The notes under the pieces are model-generated. The model was not told the DNA's origin and did not search any database. It worked only from the letters and a program-made list of their open reading frames with translations. DNA of 64,000 bases from Blastomyces gilchristii SLH14081 (Eukaryota > Ascomycota > Eurotiomycetes > Onygenales > Ajellomycetaceae). The stretch is taken from the NCBI RefSeq assembly GCF_000003855.2, contig NW_003101676.1, positions 887,531 to 951,530 on the forward strand. Reading direction: 5' to 3'. Both the position numbers and the translations under genes were made by a program. Shown here piece after piece: positions 61,947-64,000 of this stretch. Within the stretch, counting starts at the first letter, position 1. Each line of letters begins with the position of its first letter.

Positions 61947-64000
61947 ATGGTAGACGGAGATCCAGGTTCACCTACCTGGAAGTTCACACAGTAAGCGCTC
62001 CATCCCCTCCAATTTTTTTCTCCTCCACATCATTCTACGCGACTGGAAAATACACACCACGCCACCTTACTCGTAGGCAGATGCCCAGCGGGTTCCATTA
62101 GCCTGGCCTTCCCCAGCGGGATTTCTGCCCCTCGTTGCGTTCTGCTGAGAGCACTGGCGCGAATTTTGAAATGCTTTGCGAAACCCGTTTCTAACAGCTT
62201 CGAAACAGATGCTTCGGCGATAAGGGCGATGTGGAAGATATCACAGATGGTTTGAACCCTCTTCCATTTACTTAATATCATTCTTCACTTTCCCGTCCCT
62301 TCCAACTTTACATCCTGTTTGGGCCTAATATACTTTTGACGGCCTCCCAATATCCGCTACGGCCGGCGCTGATGAATCTTGCTTCCCTGCAGCTGATATC
62401 ATATCCACGGTCGAGTTCGATCACACTGGAAATTACCTCGCAACGGGCGATAAAGGAGGACGAGTTGTATTATTTGAGAGAAACGAGACAGTATGCTATG
62501 CTTCTTAGGCATTTTTTTTTTTTTTTTTTCACTCATGTCCTTGATAAGCATAAGAATCGCTAACTTCTCTCGACTAGAAAAAAACATGCGAATATAAATT
62601 CCATACCGAGTTCCAATCTCACGAGCCAGAATTCGATTACCTAAAATCTTTAGAGATTGAAGAGAAAATCAACAAAATAAAATGGTGCAGAAGGCAAAAT
62701 GCATCCCATTACCTCCTTTCGACCAACGATAAGACAATAAAGCTTTGGAAGGTGTTTGATAAGTCGTTAAAGGTCGTTGCCGAAAATAACCTCTCCCATG
62801 ATCTGACTCCGGCAGGCGCCGTGGCTGGAGGCGGCATGCCGCGCGCCCCGCACATTTCCTTCCGTGATGCGTCCTCTCTCAAGCTACCTCGCCTTACGCA
62901 TCATGACACTGTAGTCGTTGCAGTTCCTCGACGTATCTACGCTAACGCCCACGCCTACCACATCAATAGCATATCGGTGAACAGTGACGGTGAAACGTTC
63001 ATCAGCAGCGATGATCTTCGAATCAACCTGTGGAACTTGAATATCCAAGACCAAAGCTTCAATATCGTTGATATTAAGCCCGCGAATATGGAAGAACTAA
63101 CAGAAGTTATTACAGCGGCGGAGTTCCACCCAACTAGTTGTAATTGGTTCATGTATGCCAGCTCCAAGGGAACTATCAAACTCGCAGATATGAGGCAGAG
63201 TGCTCTCTGCGATCAGCATCACAAACGTAAGCCTTTTTAAGCCCCTCAACCTCCCTGTTGTAAACTTTTTGCCTTAGTAGCACTCCTCACTTCCCACCTT
63301 CCGCCTGCTAACCTGAAATCTTCGCTTTGAATAGAATTTGAGCAAGAAGAAGATGCGTCCGCACGTTCATTCTTTTCCGAAATCATCTCTTCCATTTCTG
63401 ATGTCCGCTTCTCGAATGATGGACGCTACATATTATCTCGCGACTATCTAACGGTCAAAATATGGGATGTCAACATGGAACGGCAACCTATAAAAACTAT
63501 CCCGATCCACGAGCACCTCCGGCCCCGCCTATGCGATACGTATGAAAACGACAGCATCTTTGACAAATTCGAGGTAGTGTTCTCCGGCGATGCGGAGAAT
63601 GTCATGACGGGTAGTTACAACAATAATTTCATGATCTATCCCTCTGATCCCAACAAGGAGACCGAAGTTGTTCTTCAGGCGGATAAGACTGCATTCAAAG
63701 CAAAGAAAGTTGGAGTACCGACTCCCATCAATTCTTCCGCGTCAACTAATAAGAAGGGCGGATCGAGGGCTGGTAGTCCTGCGGGTGCCGGTGGACGGAT
63801 GAAGAAAGAAACGGACGCAGACCAGATTGATTTCAACAAGAAGATCTTACATATGAGTTGGCATCCTTTCGAGGATAGCATTGCGATCGCGGCTACTAAC
63901 AATGTAAGCTGTAACTCTTCTTTTCTTCTTACTCCTCTGTCTGCCTTCTCATTCCATGTTCTATGTGTTACCCTTCTTGTTCTTCCAGCTTTTGTACCCA
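61947..64000 (+). CDS. CDC55: Protein phosphatase 2A regulatory B (PR55/Cdc55) subunit, 3' end beyond window
   Basis: Exons 61,947-61,990; 62,209-62,249; 62,393-62,490; 62,578-63,226; 63,335-63,903 and 63,989 onwards keep phase. The protein starts [15 protein letters not shown] and continues [14 protein letters not shown], then [40 protein letters not shown] and [12 protein letters not shown], all hallmark PR55 blocks. WD40-type repeats continue with [32 protein letters not shown] and [17 protein letters not shown]55 binds the PP2A A/C core and directs it to substrates in mitosis, morphogenesis and stress control. A Gly/Ser/Lys-rich insert ([17 protein letters not shown]) at about 63,745-63,805 lies between blades, as I would expect in filamentous fungi. 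About 470 residues lie inside the window. Confidence 0.95.

Overview
This looks like genomic DNA from a filamentous ascomycete. The genes carry short introns (about 58-440 bp) with GTAAGT or GTATGT donors, CTAAC-type branch points and CAG/TAG acceptors. Protein identities (a Scw11/BtgE-like GH17 glucanase, Ach1, Sin3, a PR55 PP2A subunit) fit Eurotiomycetes. The abrupt joining of a mutated AT-rich isochore full of Ty3/Gypsy relics to a normal gene-bearing isochore is typical of Onygenales such as the Blastomyces/Histoplasma group; this placement is inference.

Region 1 (1 to about 30,880) is an AT-rich graveyard of transposons with no intact gene. I recognise three Ty3/Gypsy pol relics (minus strand near 0.9-1.7 kb, plus strand 5.0-9.4 kb, minus strand 24.4-29.7 kb), two copies of one Tad1-like non-LTR retrotransposon (2.9-5.0 and 10.9-14.8 kb), two inverted copies of a hAT DNA transposon (9.4-10.9 and 17.5-20.5 kb), LTR-like repeats, inverted repeat blocks and one tRNA-like locus. 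Reading frames are broken mainly by TGA codons where Trp (TGG) or Arg (CGA) is expected. Comparing the two LINE copies shows that the lost bases are mostly C in CpC and CpG contexts, while CpA is often kept.

Region 2 (about 30.9-43.5 kb) has normal composition but few genes. A secreted GH17 cell-wall glucanase (minus, 31.5-33.4 kb) sits next to the isochore boundary. A 6.2 kb gene-free stretch follows, with simple repeats and six exact copies of the 9-mer TACGGAGTA/TACTCCGTA in 3.4 kb. ACH1, the acetyl-CoA hydrolase/CoA-transferase, lies at 39.7-41.6 kb (minus).

Region 3 (43.5-64 kb) holds the Sin3 corepressor scaffold (minus, 43.5-49.4 kb), a broken coding remnant near 50.2-51.0 kb, a single-exon amidase (plus), a FAD-dependent monooxygenase with an N-terminal SnoaL-like domain (plus), a patch of retroelement gag relics (55.9-58.1 kb), a poorly characterised conserved fungal protein (minus, 58.9-60.2 kb) and, divergent from it, the PP2A regulatory B subunit, cut by the window end. 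The genes are mostly unrelated housekeeping and metabolic functions and no operon-like logic is expected. The amidase and the monooxygenase are adjacent and co-oriented but nothing shows that they act in one pathway.

Exon coordinates were derived by hand from splice sites and reading phase. Two junctions (SIN3 intron 1 and the centre of the 58.9-60.2 kb gene) could not be closed and are flagged.
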